Shown here piece by piece: positions 43,653 through 52,331 of a stretch of DNA of 64,000 bases (within the stretch, counting starts at the first letter, position 1; each line of letters begins with the position of its first letter). The translations under genes were made by a program, and so were the position numbers. A model generated the notes under the pieces. The model worked only from the letters and a program-made list of their open reading frames with translations. It was not told the DNA's origin and did not search any database. Origin of the DNA: Streptomyces shenzhenensis. Lineage in GTDB: Bacteria; Actinomycetota; Actinomycetes; Streptomycetales; Streptomycetaceae. The stretch is taken from positions 23,664 to 87,663 of the forward strand of contig NZ_PENI01000040.1 of NCBI RefSeq assembly GCF_003688995.1, in the 5' to 3' direction.

Positions 43653-44039
43653 GGTCGGTCAACGCGGAAGAGGGCCACTGCGATATCTGCCGTACGGGTG
43701 CTTTCCGGCGATTACGGCGGTGAAGGTGCCGCCGCGGCGGCCGGACGCCCGGAAAACCGGGCAGCCCGGCAGGGCGGGCGGGCCCGCGGCGCGCCCGGCC
43801 CGAACTCCGCCGTGCGCGCCTGCGGTTGGCCGGTGCCCGGCGCTCGCCGCATCCCCGCAGCGGGGGCGGCAGGCAGAAGGCCGGGCCGCAGTCGAGGCCG
43901 GAGCCGCGCACAGGGCGGACGACGGGGCCTCCAGCACACGGTCGGTGCGACCCGGCTGCGGCGTGGTCCTGTTCACCGCAGGAGCAGTGACGGCCGCCCT
44001 GAACCGCCCGCACGGCCCCCTGCCGCCGTGCGTGAAGTG
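43653..44039. other. Intergenic region downstream of lytic transglycosylase gene
   Basis: Very GC-rich with open frames on both strands but none with plausible composition, start or family match. No hairpin of note was identified. Confidence 0.4.
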
Positions 44040-45455
44040 CTACCCGAGGACCCGTTCGCCGAGGTTGTGCAGCAGTCCGCCGATCTGTGTCGTGGCACGC
44101 GTGAGGAGGGTGGGCGACTGGGGAGCCGGCTTGTGCGGTGCGCCGGGGCTCGGCTCGGACGCCGGGGGCCTCGTACCGCCCGGCTGGGGGCTGGTGGCCG
44201 GAGTGCCGGACGGAGGCGCCGACTGGGTGGGAACGCCGCTCTGGGACGGCGGGAGTTGCTGGGGAGGGGCCGTCTGCCCCACGGCGGTCGGCGGCTGCGC
44301 CGCACCCGCACCCGCACTCGCGCCCGCACTGGCACTCGCGCCGCCTCCCGCGCTCGGCGCCGGAGCCGAGGCCGAACTCGACGCCGGAGCCGACGCCGAG
44401 GCCGACGCCGGTGTCGAGCGCGGAGGCTGGGTGCCCTTCCAGCCTCCGGCCGGCCGGGAAGCACTCCCGCTCGGGCCCGTGTCCCGGGGAAGAGAGGCAG
44501 CGACCACCTGGCCGGCCGGCGCCGGCGGTGAGGGCTGGCCGGTGACAGGCATGCCGACGGGGCCGGATTCGCCGCTGTCGAAGGCGGGCACGGTCATGGG
44601 CGGCAGGGCCGCTACCGAATGCCCGGAGGCGTAGGCGGCGTTCCACGCCAGCACGTCACGCACATAGATCTCGGAGGGGTTGTAGCTGAGGATGGCCCGG
44701 TTCAATTGCTGCGGATCGTTGAGATCGCGATTGTCGGCACACAGATAGGCGGCAGCCGTCGTCGTGGCGTCGAAGATGTTGTTCGGATCGGCGTCGAGAG
44801 TGGGGCGAGTGGTGGTTCCCCAGCGCTTCCACGTGGAGGGGATGAACTGCATGGGGCCCACCGCCCGGTCCCAGGTGGTGTCGCCGTCGTATGTCCCCCG
44901 GTCGGAATCCGGCAGCGCGGCGAAAAGCCCGCCGTTCAGCACGGGCCCCAGAATCCGGGACGTCGTGAAGCCTTCGCTGGTGAGGGCCCCGTTCCTCGCG
45001 TGGTGCGACTCGACCTGGCCGATCGCGGCGAGCAGCGTCCACGGCAGATGACAGCCAGGGGTCCGGATCGCCTGCTCGTCGGCGGCACGCTGATAGGCCT
45101 CGAGCGCCAGAGCGGGCAGGCCCGCGTGCGCGGCGTCCGCCGGATCGGTGACCGGGACGGCGCCCGCGCGCGCAGGTGCGCTTTCCTCGTCGTCGTCATC
45201 GGCGGCGGGCTTCTCGGGCGCGGGCCCCGGGGCGCCGGTGGGCGGGTCCGACGGGGCGGGGGCGGCGCTGTCGGGCTGCTGCGCCCCGGCCACAGGCGCC
45301 GAAACCGTCTTGGGTGGCGAGAATGACGTGGAAATGGCCCCCGCGGCGCAGGCAACCGCCGTTCCGATCAGGATGATTCGCCGGATTCGGCGAACACGCT
45401 CCTTTGCGGCCTGCGACGCTGCACCCTCACCAGAAGACGAACCGGTGTCGGACAT
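44040..45455 (-). CDS. Membrane-anchored lytic transglycosylase
   Basis: A 471-residue protein: short basic cytoplasmic N-terminus, one transmembrane helix (RRIILIGTAVACAAGAIS), an acidic/Pro linker, a lytic-transglycosylase domain (LPWTLLAAIGQVESHHARNG with catalytic Glu in the VESHH stretch; AVGPMQFIPSTWKRW; AAAYLCADNRDLNDPQQ; ILSYNPSEIYVRDV), and a long Ser/Ala/Pro tail. ATG 45455 follows GGAGGG. It cleaves peptidoglycan glycan strands, probably during growth or spore formation. Confidence 0.9.
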   Translation of the reverse strand: MSDTGSSSGEGAASQAAKERVRRIRRIILIGTAVACAAGAISTSFSPPKTVSAPVAGAQQPDSAAPAPSDPPTGAPGPAPEKPAADDDDEESAPARAGAVPVTDPADAAHAGLPALALEAYQRAADEQAIRTPGCHLPWTLLAAIGQVESHHARNGALTSEGFTTSRILGPVLNGGLFAALPDSDRGTYDGDTTWDRAVGPMQFIPSTWKRWGTTTRPTLDADPNNIFDATTTAAAYLCADNRDLNDPQQLNRAILSYNPSEIYVRDVLAWNAAYASGHSVAALPPMTVPAFDSGESGPVGMPVTGQPSPPAPAGQVVAASLPRDTGPSGSASRPAGGWKGTQPPRSTPASASASAPASSSASAPAPSAGGGASASAGASAGAGAAQPPTAVGQTAPPQQLPPSQSGVPTQSAPPSGTPATSPQPGGTRPPASEPSPGAPHKPAPQSPTLLTRATTQIGGLLHNLGERVLG

Positions 45456-45922
45456 GACGAAATCCCTCCGCTCGTACGGTGTTTCCGGCGATCCACTCAC
45501 CGCGCGAATTTCCTCGCTGTTCTGCCTAGAGGGCAGGAACGGGTGAATATGACTCGATGGTCCCGATATCGAGGGAAAAACCTCACTCGGTCGGACTGCC
45601 CTTGCGCACACGGGATTTGGGGTGCACGGCAACGGGGGCCGGGGCGGAGGAACGCACGCCTGGTGGGGCCGGCTGCGCGGCGTCGCAACCGGTCCCGGCG
45701 ACACCTTATGCCATGGCCCTGCTGTGACCTGCGGACCGGGGCACGACGTCGTCCCCGGCCGGCACGCCCCGGTGGCCGACTTCCGCGCCGGGCGCCGTCT
45801 TTCACGCGTCATGTCCGTGCAGACGGAGCCTCTCTTTTGTAGAGGGCGCCACGTCGGCAAGGATCGTGCACCCGCTGGTGGCGCCCGTCGACCAGGTCAC
45901 ATCAGGAAGGGAGAAGACGGCC
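45456..45922. other. Divergent intergenic region
   Basis: Holds the upstream region of the lytic transglycosylase (left) and of the small membrane gene at 45923 (right). No riboswitch or operator could be identified by eye; an AT-richer segment at about 45540-45600 is the likely promoter zone. Confidence 0.4.
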
Positions 45923-46102
45923 ATGTACGGAGGTCCCGGCATGGGCAAGGGCGTCGGAGGCGCAGTCGGGGGAGGTGGGGTACTCGCCGCGGCCGGCCTG
46001 GGACAGACGGAGATCTTCGTCGTGCTGGCCGTCGCGCTGCTCGTCGTCGGTGCCCTGCTGCTGCGGTCCTCGTCGTTGAAGCACCGCAACAGACGCCCCT
46101 GA
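45923..46102 (+). CDS. Small single-pass membrane protein
   Basis: A 59-residue protein: Gly-rich N-terminus (MYGGPGMGKGVGGAVGGGG), one hydrophobic helix (EIFVVLAVALLVVGALLL) and a basic C-terminus (KHRNRRP). Ribosome site AGGAAGGGAG upstream of ATG 45923. Ends just before a strong terminator hairpin. The anchor resembles the end of sorted surface proteins but no sortase motif is clear. Confidence 0.6.
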   Translation: MYGGPGMGKGVGGAVGGGGVLAAAGLGQTEIFVVLAVALLVVGALLLRSSSLKHRNRRP

Positions 46103-46111
46103 ACGCAAAAA

Positions 46112-46149
46112 GCCGGGTGGACATCGGCTGTGGCCGATGTCCACCCGGC
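46112..46149. terminator. Bidirectional terminator, 17-bp stem
   Basis: Arms 46112-46128 and 46133-46149 are perfectly complementary (GCCGGGTGGACATCGGC and its complement), loop TGTG. An A tract precedes it on the plus strand. It separates the convergent 45923 and 46160 genes. Confidence 0.88.
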
Positions 46150-46159
46150 AGTCGCGTCG

Positions 46160-47740
46160 TCACCCGGCCTGTGGCTGCTCGGGCGCCATCGCGTGCTCCC
46201 TCCGGTACAGCAGCCAGAAGCAGAGCACGGCCAGCGGAATGCACAGGGCCGTCAGGAAATCCGTGAAAATCATGTGCTTGATGAGGTCGGATGCCCCTTC
46301 GGTCAGCACCACACTCCAGAACTGGAGGAGGAGAGCGAGCACCACGCACACCGTCAGCCTGCCCACCGCACGGGCCGAGTGGCGGGCCCAGGTCCGGCTG
46401 GCGAGCATGGCCCCGAGGACGATCGTGCCGAGCCACAGCAGCGGCACCAGGGCGGGCACCGCCCGGAACCCGTCGAACACCGTCGAAACCACCGCGATCC
46501 GGTGCTCCTTGGCATACGGTTCATGACCGGAGTCGGCCGGATACGAACCGAGGTACTCCAGGCCCGGGCGGGTCACCGCCTGGATGCCACGCGCCCCCAT
46601 GCCGACCAGCCGGCCGGGGTTCGTCAGGAAGTGCACCACGATCTTGGCCGGGGTGACGTTCTGCCGGTAGTCGTCCCAGTAGGGCGTCCTGGCGGCGGAG
46701 TTGAGATCGTTCATCCGGCTGTTCATGGACGAGATCAACCGGGTATCGGCACCCAGGGCCTTCAGGTCCGCCACCGGATCCGGGCTGTGCGGCAGCATCT
46801 CGACGAACACAGCGTCGTACCAGACCAGTTCGTTGAGCCGCTTCGGCTGGGTCGCGGCGAACCCGGCGGTGACACCGCACAGCACGACGCAGGCGATCAG
46901 AGCGGGCCAGCGTGCCGCCAGCCACCGGCCCAGCCGCTGCTGGGACTTGCCGTTCGCCGCCGGGGCCGGCTCCTTGTTGTCCTTGCGCCGCGCGCTGGGC
47001 AGCCAGAGCAGGGCCAGCATGGCCACCGGCACGAGCGAGATCAGCTGGGGCTTGGCCGTGATGGTGAAGAGCACGGCGACCGTCGTCAGCACGATTCCGC
47101 CGAGGGCCGAGTCCGGGCGCCGCCACAGCAGGAGCAGGGCCGGGCAGAGCAGCAGCAGACCGATCAGCGCACCCGGCTCGCTGAAGGGCGAGATGAAGAA
47201 GCCCGCGAAGGCCGAGTCGCACATGATCAGCCCGAAGCCGGCGGTCACCGTGAGCCGCAGCCACAGCGGCCCGGGCAGCAGCACGACCAGCAGGGCGATG
47301 AGGGCACCGAAGGCGAACGCGAGCAGTGCCCCGGCCGCCCTCAGGTCGAGCGCGCCGGGCAGACCGAGCACCGGGGTCAGCACCTTGGCCAGCGCCAGCA
47401 CCAACTGCTGCGAGGAGTAGTACTGCTCGCCCGAGCCCTGGGCCCCACAGGTCTCGCCGTACCAGTCGTGCGCGACCCACGTCGGGTAGAGATGGGCCGA
47501 CGGCTGCCCGTCCCACGGGTGGTTGCTCACCACCCCGAGCGGGCAGAGCAGCTGGACGGCGTCCCCGTTGTCGCCCATCCCGACCACCCCGCCCAGCATC
47601 AGGCGCAGCAGCATCACGATGGTCCACCCGGCTCCCGCGAAGGCGGCCGCCGTCCGCACCGACCGGCGGTCGGGTTCACCGATCAGCCGCAGGCGCATGG
47701 CCGCCCTGCCCAGAGCCGCGCGTGCTTCGTATGCGGTCAT
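46160..47740 (-). CDS. Polytopic membrane protein, WsfD-like glycan transferase
   Basis: A 526-residue protein with about ten hydrophobic helices. Early loop VVGMGDNGDAVQLLCPLGVV and SAHLYPTWVAHDWYGETC resemble the conserved external loop of WsfD-like hexose transferases of GT-C type; large extracytoplasmic loop near residues 300-400. ATG 47740 overlaps the previous stop (ATGA). Last gene of the exosortase-like operon, so it may modify the same surface product. Confidence 0.68.
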   Translation of the reverse strand: MTAYEARAALGRAAMRLRLIGEPDRRSVRTAAAFAGAGWTIVMLLRLMLGGVVGMGDNGDAVQLLCPLGVVSNHPWDGQPSAHLYPTWVAHDWYGETCGAQGSGEQYYSSQQLVLALAKVLTPVLGLPGALDLRAAGALLAFAFGALIALLVVLLPGPLWLRLTVTAGFGLIMCDSAFAGFFISPFSEPGALIGLLLLCPALLLLWRRPDSALGGIVLTTVAVLFTITAKPQLISLVPVAMLALLWLPSARRKDNKEPAPAANGKSQQRLGRWLAARWPALIACVVLCGVTAGFAATQPKRLNELVWYDAVFVEMLPHSPDPVADLKALGADTRLISSMNSRMNDLNSAARTPYWDDYRQNVTPAKIVVHFLTNPGRLVGMGARGIQAVTRPGLEYLGSYPADSGHEPYAKEHRIAVVSTVFDGFRAVPALVPLLWLGTIVLGAMLASRTWARHSARAVGRLTVCVVLALLLQFWSVVLTEGASDLIKHMIFTDFLTALCIPLAVLCFWLLYRREHAMAPEQPQAG

Positions 47741-48570
47741 GCCTGTCCCTTCGCGCTGGCGCTGAGCGTGCCGGTGACGGTCGCGCCGGCCGCAGCCGGG
47801 CCGACACCGCATTTCACCGTCCTGGTGTCTTTCTCCCAGTCGCCCTTGCTCGGCGTCCTGGCCTTGATCGTCAGATCCGGAGAGTGCTTGAGGGTGTGCC
47901 CGAGGAACTCCTCCACGAACGGCCGGCACACGTCGGCGGCCGCCGCCTTGACGTCGTCCGGGTAGGGCCCCTCATCGAGGTCGAGCCAGGCGTTGACCTC
48001 CTCGCGGTCGTGCGGCTGGTCGCAGGTGACGACCTCGGTGCCGAACTCGCAGTTGCGCACCGCCGCGGACTCGCTCTTCATCAGGACGTCACGGGCCGAG
48101 AAGGCGATGAGCGGCCCGGCCGCGGCGTTCTGCACCGGCGGCACCGCCTCGCAACGCATGGTCCGCACGCCTCCGGCCCACTCCTCCCGGGTCGGGATCC
48201 TGCTCCAGGCCGAGAAGGAGACAGCGTCCCGCGGGCCCGCGCCCAGGTACTGTCTGAGCGTTTCCGCATCGCAGCGGCTCGCATACGCGTCGAACTGCTC
48301 GGGCTCGGGACGTGTCGGTGAGGTGGCCAGCGGACCGTCGATGGTGACCAACGCGTAGGTCTCGCTGCGGTGCGGCCGGTCGCAGGGAACCGGCGGTGCG
48401 ACGTCACTGGGCTGGACCATCTCGTACTGGGTACGGAAGGTGTGGCAGGTGCCCACGGACTGCAGGCTCGTCGGCACCGCCGGCGCGCCCGAACTGCGGT
48501 CCGGTCCGCAGCCCGTCAGCAGCAGGAGCCCGGCCGCACCGAGCAGGGCGGGGAATGTGCGCATGTCCAT
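47737..48570 (-). CDS. Septum-formation-family lipoprotein
   Basis: A 277-residue lipoprotein (lipobox LLTGC near residue 20) with two related cysteine-containing repeats: VGTCHTF ... PVPCDRPHRSETY and VRNCEFGTEVVTCDQPHDREEV. This is the pattern of the Septum_form domain of actinobacteria. An ATGA overlap couples it to the WsfD-like gene. Role is presumably in envelope assembly; named by family only. Confidence 0.75.
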   Translation of the reverse strand: MDMRTFPALLGAAGLLLLTGCGPDRSSGAPAVPTSLQSVGTCHTFRTQYEMVQPSDVAPPVPCDRPHRSETYALVTIDGPLATSPTRPEPEQFDAYASRCDAETLRQYLGAGPRDAVSFSAWSRIPTREEWAGGVRTMRCEAVPPVQNAAAGPLIAFSARDVLMKSESAAVRNCEFGTEVVTCDQPHDREEVNAWLDLDEGPYPDDVKAAAADVCRPFVEEFLGHTLKHSPDLTIKARTPSKGDWEKDTRTVKCGVGPAAAGATVTGTLSASAKGQA

Positions 48571-48609
48571 GATGGTGTGTGCCTTGGTGTCGTGGGAGTT
48601 GACGGCGCG

Positions 48610-49989
48610 TCAGGCCTCTTTGGCGATCGGCCCGACGACGATGACCTCGGCATTGCGGCGGGTCTTGGCCCAGCCGGCGCGCCCGCTGACCAGCCGCCCG
48701 AACGCGCGCCAGGCGATGACGTAGAAGAGATAGATCATCGAGGCGTACGCGACGCCCCAGCCGATGCACCTGAGCAGTCCCTGTGAGGGCTCGCAGCGCC
48801 GGTGGTACAGGTAGCCCCAGACCGCGAACTGCGCGATGCCGAAGACCAGGTACAGCGTGAACAGGACGGCGCCGCCCGCCCCCAGGAAGCGCATGGTCTT
48901 CTCGGGGTACAGCACCAGGTTGTTCAGGAAGATCAGGATCGGCAGCGGGTAGATGACCGTTCCCACGAGCCACAGCCAGGGCTGGACCAGGTAGTACGAG
49001 ATCTCGATGACACCGGCGTTGGAGAGGTACGGCGAGCGCCACGTCTTGGACAGGTAGCGCATGCACTGCATGGTCCCCTGGCACCAACGGGTCCGCTGCG
49101 TCACGAAGCGCGGCAGGTTGTACAGGGCCTCCTGGTCCACCCAGGCCTCGGTGGCGTAGCCGGTGCGGTAGCCGGCCAGCATGATGTGCAGGCCGAGCTC
49201 GAAGTCCTCGAGGAGCGAACCGCGCCAGGGCACCCGCTCGGCGCCCGCGAGCTCGTCCAGCGCGCTCATCCGGCTGAACTGGCCGTTGCCGCCCATGCAC
49301 ACACTCTTGGTGGTCCGCCGGGAGGTCTGGATGGCGGAGATGGCCGCCCGGAACTCGATGTCCTGCATCCGGACCAGCGTGCGCCCGAACCAGTTCTGCA
49401 GCCGGGTCCCGTCCGGCAGCGGATTGCGCACGTTCCGGTTGACCATACGGACCTCGATCTGCACGGCGCCCATCTGCGGATCGCCGAACAGGCTCGGTCC
49501 CGCACACACGTCGAGCACATTGACCGACGGGCGCGCGTCCGCGTCGAAGACGGCCACGACCACCGAGGACCGGTCGGTGCCGGCCGGCAGCCAGTCGTCC
49601 AGTGCACGGTAGGCCGCGTTCAGCGCATGGCTCTTGCCCATACGGGCCTCGGGGCGGCGCCGCTGCACGAGGTGCACGAACGACGAACGCCCCGCATGGT
49701 CGCGGACGATGGCCGCGGTCGCGTCGTCGGAGTCGTCGTCGATGACCCACAGGTGCACGGTGGGGTAGTGCTCGCGCAGGTAGTTCAGGGTATCGCCGAT
49801 GACGCTCTCCTCGTCCCGGCACGGGATGAAGTAGTGCCAGGTGAAGTCGTCGGCCCGGCCCGGCTGTTGCGGCTTGGCCCGCAGGAAGGCGATGACCAGC
49901 AGGATCACATAGAGGGTGAAGACACCGTTGATGATGAGTGCGAGGGCCATCGCCAGACCGATGAAGCCGCTCTCCTGGAACTGGTTCAC
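48610..49989 (-). CDS. Processive GT2 glycosyltransferase
   Basis: A 459-residue membrane protein. A first transmembrane helix is followed by a GT-A domain: VIDDDSDDATAAIV, AVFDADARP (DxD), SLLEDFELG and QRTRWCQG (QxxRW processive-synthase motif); several C-terminal helices follow. GTG 49989 overlaps the previous stop (GTGA). It probably polymerises a polysaccharide and exports it through its own channel, as hyaluronan/cellulose-type synthases do. Confidence 0.88.
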   Translation of the reverse strand: MNQFQESGFIGLAMALALIINGVFTLYVILLVIAFLRAKPQQPGRADDFTWHYFIPCRDEESVIGDTLNYLREHYPTVHLWVIDDDSDDATAAIVRDHAGRSSFVHLVQRRRPEARMGKSHALNAAYRALDDWLPAGTDRSSVVVAVFDADARPSVNVLDVCAGPSLFGDPQMGAVQIEVRMVNRNVRNPLPDGTRLQNWFGRTLVRMQDIEFRAAISAIQTSRRTTKSVCMGGNGQFSRMSALDELAGAERVPWRGSLLEDFELGLHIMLAGYRTGYATEAWVDQEALYNLPRFVTQRTRWCQGTMQCMRYLSKTWRSPYLSNAGVIEISYYLVQPWLWLVGTVIYPLPILIFLNNLVLYPEKTMRFLGAGGAVLFTLYLVFGIAQFAVWGYLYHRRCEPSQGLLRCIGWGVAYASMIYLFYVIAWRAFGRLVSGRAGWAKTRRNAEVIVVGPIAKEA

Positions 49990-50627
49990 CGAGGCACTCC
50001 GTTCAGCTGGGCCTGCGGTTCTCGGTGCCGCATCGCCACCAGCAGCAGGACGGTCACCGAGAGGGCCACACCCACCAGACTGAGGAGGGAGCCGACCACG
50101 GTGTGCGCCCAGCCGAATCCTTCGTAGCCCCACTCCTGGGAGAACCAGGCGATCAGACCGAACCGCAGCTGGTTCGTCACGACGAGCAGGGCGGCGCCGA
50201 TGGCCGTTCCGGCGAGAATGCGCGTGACGGTGGAGCGACGGCTGAGCATGAATCCGGCGCCGACCAGGAGGAGCGGGATGATCAGCATTGCCGAGCTGCA
50301 GCCTGCCGTGATCCTCAGGCCCATCGCGTGCTGTGTACCGAGACCGAAGAAGGTCACCGCCTGGTCCCAGTTCAGAGCGGTGGTCCCGGTGGTGACCAGC
50401 CCGAGGACGTACTCGCCCATCGCGGCCTCGACCGAGCGGAACCATCCGTTGAAGGCGAAAAGGGCGCCGGAGGTGAAGAACAGGGCGGCGGCCAGCACGA
50501 GCCGGAGGTAGGAAGACTGTGACGGTCTTGCCGCTCCGAGACCGATGGCCTGCACCGATGGCCGCTTTCCGAAGGAAAGCACGCTCACCCGTGGTCCGGA
50601 GCGACGCGATGTCGGATTCGGGTGCAC
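49986..50627 (-). CDS. Exosortase/archaeosortase-like transmembrane protein
   Basis: A 213-residue polytopic protein. Candidate catalytic residues of the exosortase family are in the right order: Cys110 (ITAGCSSAMLIIP), Arg155 (VTNQLRFGLIAW) and His175 (GWAHTVVGSLLSL), each next to a membrane helix. Seven hydrophobic segments are likely. GTG 50627 follows GAAAGG. First gene of a leftward operon with GT2, lipoprotein and WsfD-like genes. Exosortases cleave C-terminal sorting signals and couple them to surface glycans. Confidence 0.75.
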   Translation of the reverse strand: MHPNPTSRRSGPRVSVLSFGKRPSVQAIGLGAARPSQSSYLRLVLAAALFFTSGALFAFNGWFRSVEAAMGEYVLGLVTTGTTALNWDQAVTFFGLGTQHAMGLRITAGCSSAMLIIPLLLVGAGFMLSRRSTVTRILAGTAIGAALLVVTNQLRFGLIAWFSQEWGYEGFGWAHTVVGSLLSLVGVALSVTVLLLVAMRHREPQAQLNGVPR

Positions 50628-50923
50628 AGTCGGGCCTTTCTGACGTAGCGACGCCCACTGCCCGGGCGCCTCTCACGCACGAAAGGAGGTCCGGGAGGTC
50701 GAGGGATGACGCCGTGGCGGTGGATTTGACCCACCCACTTGGCGGAATCCCGGCCCGTGTTCCCGCGGAACGTGTGCGCACCGGGTGCTCGACCCGGCCG
50801 CCAGCACCCTTGTCACCTGTGGTGTTCCCGTTGTTCCGGTGTTCCCGGTCGCCATCGGCAGGGGCGCTTTGGTGCGGTACACGCTCGGTCCCGCAAAGGA
50901 CCGCGACCCGGTGGCGCGTCCTG
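50628..50923. promoter_or_regulatory. Promoter region of exosortase operon with triple-GGAAC element
   Basis: At 50814-50846 the minus strand carries GGGAACA, GGAACAAC, GGGAAC and then AGGTGA, the same arrangement as the elements at 33344 and 34143. It ends about 190 bases upstream of the exosortase-like start. No gene lies in the interval. Confidence 0.55.
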
Positions 50924-51460
50924 CTACCGGAGGAAAATCCGGGGTGCCCTGCGCACCGGGGGGAAGACATTGTGCATGAACTCCCCTTCGACGTTCCCGC
51001 AGTGCTCGAATTCGACCGCGATATATGTCTCGTACTTTCCCGGCGCTCCGCCGACCGCCCGTGCTGCACCCATCAGGGCACTTCTCCGCCACACCAGCTG
51101 AGTGAAGTGGCCGGTCCGCGGGTTGAAGCCCGGGTTGTCGAAATCGTATTCCGGTGCCTCGGTGTACCACTGATCGACGGCCTCGCGGGCGTCGGCGGCC
51201 CCCGAGCGTCGCCGGCTGCTGCTGCCCCAGTAGAGAACTTCGCTCGTCCTCAGCCGGAATCCCCTGTCACCACGGCCCGGTTCGCGGCCCGGGTGAATTT
51301 CCCGCATCCTCGATCGCGCGTAACGGGTCAGCCCTTCATGCAGCCGCACGGGGGGTGCATGATGCCTCGCTCGTACTGAATTGACGGCACGCAGCATCCC
51401 CCTGAGGAAGGCGCCGGTCGTCGAATCATGGAAATCCCCCTGCGGAGGAAAAGCGGTCAC
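50924..51460 (-). CDS. CAP/SCP-domain protein
   Basis: A 178-residue protein with the CAP superfamily signature GHFTQLVWRRSALMGAAR preceded by LRAVNSVRARHHAPPV. GTG 51460 follows GAGG with close spacing; no signal peptide is visible, which is unusual since most bacterial CAP proteins are secreted. A longer frame upstream has no hydrophobic segment either. Function unknown; the family binds or processes lipids or surface molecules. Confidence 0.75.
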   Translation of the reverse strand: MTAFPPQGDFHDSTTGAFLRGMLRAVNSVRARHHAPPVRLHEGLTRYARSRMREIHPGREPGRGDRGFRLRTSEVLYWGSSSRRRSGAADAREAVDQWYTEAPEYDFDNPGFNPRTGHFTQLVWRRSALMGAARAVGGAPGKYETYIAVEFEHCGNVEGEFMHNVFPPVRRAPRIFLR

Positions 51461-51870
51461 AGCATCCTCGATCGTGGCCCCGGGCGGACAGGCGGCATGG
51501 ACCCGTGCATCGGATGATTCCTGGTCCAGGCGCGGATGTGTGTATGTGTACCGTGCGGAGCCGTGGATCGGTGGCCTCGGGCCGGAAGATTCCCTCGCAC
51601 GGGTGGTGTATCGAGCAAGGTGACCGTATGGGGCCGCGGTTGTACCGGATCCGCTCCCCGAGGGGGGTAACCTCTCTCGGGTCTGCCTCCGGTCCCGGTT
51701 GTGGGAAGGAAGTGGACGCCCCATCAGAACGGCAGTTCGTTGATCAGAATCTGCTAATGTCTGCTCGGCCGATTGCGCAGAGAACCAGCCCCCAGGTCTC
51801 TTTTGTGCCGGCCAGGAACTGCTTGCGTGCGAGCAGGTCCTGAGGTCATATTTGAAGAATATGGCCGTCC

Positions 51871-51905
51871 TTGACGAGGCAACCCCAAAAGGGTCGGCTC
51901 GTCAA
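51871..51905 (+). terminator. Terminator-like hairpin with T tract
   Basis: TTGACGAG (51871-51878) pairs with CTCGTCAA (51898-51905), extended inward by CCC/GGG, and followed by TTTC on the plus strand. No plus-strand protein gene ends here, so it may end a small RNA. Confidence 0.55.
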
Positions 51906-51963
51906 TTTCGGCAGACTTTGTGGTACGCCGTCGTGCTCGGCGTGCACACGGGTTTGCGACCAG

Positions 51964-52000
51964 GTGCCCCTCACCCGTCTCCCTTCCGGGTGAGGGGCAC
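51964..52000. terminator. Perfect 14-bp hairpin
   Basis: GTGCCCCTCACCCG (51964-51977) and its exact complement (51987-52000) with a nine-base loop. Lies about 330 bases beyond the stop of the leftward GT4 gene and probably ends its transcript. Confidence 0.6.
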
Positions 52001-52331
52001 ACCCCTGTCGCGCGCGACGAGAGAACAGGGGCGTGTCCCGCCGGTGGTGAAGCGGTTCGGCGCGAGACGGAATGTGATGGTGCGTCAGCTCGTGGCGATA
52101 CCTGGACTCATGTCGTCGGTCTTGCGGTCTGTGTCCGAGGTCGTGCCTACGGGTGTCCTGGCCGGTGGCCGCACGCGGCGCGTCGGGTGTGGCGGAACGT
52201 CGGACACCTGAGGCCGGTCATCGGCGAATCGCATGCGGGACGCGTGGATCTCCACGCTGATTCCCTGCATCACGACAGGGGGCACGACCCGGGTGGTTGG
52301 TGTCGTGTGACGGCGTGAACGGTGCGCCGTG

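Larger units (their letters stand above)
51461..52331. other. Long non-coding interval with two strong hairpins
   Basis: No convincing gene over about 870 bases. Two terminators lie in it (51871-51905 and 51964-52000). Reading frames of 80-120 codons exist but lack family similarity, ribosome sites and third-position bias. A small regulatory RNA between about 51700 and 51905 is possible. Confidence 0.4.

Noticed and set aside
46130..47965. 611-codon plus-strand frame opposite the WsfD-like gene
   Set aside because: His/Gln/Arg-rich shadow; the minus frame has membrane helices and operon coupling.
51852..52211. 119-codon plus-strand ORF
   Set aside because: No ribosome site, crosses two strong hairpins, no family resemblance.
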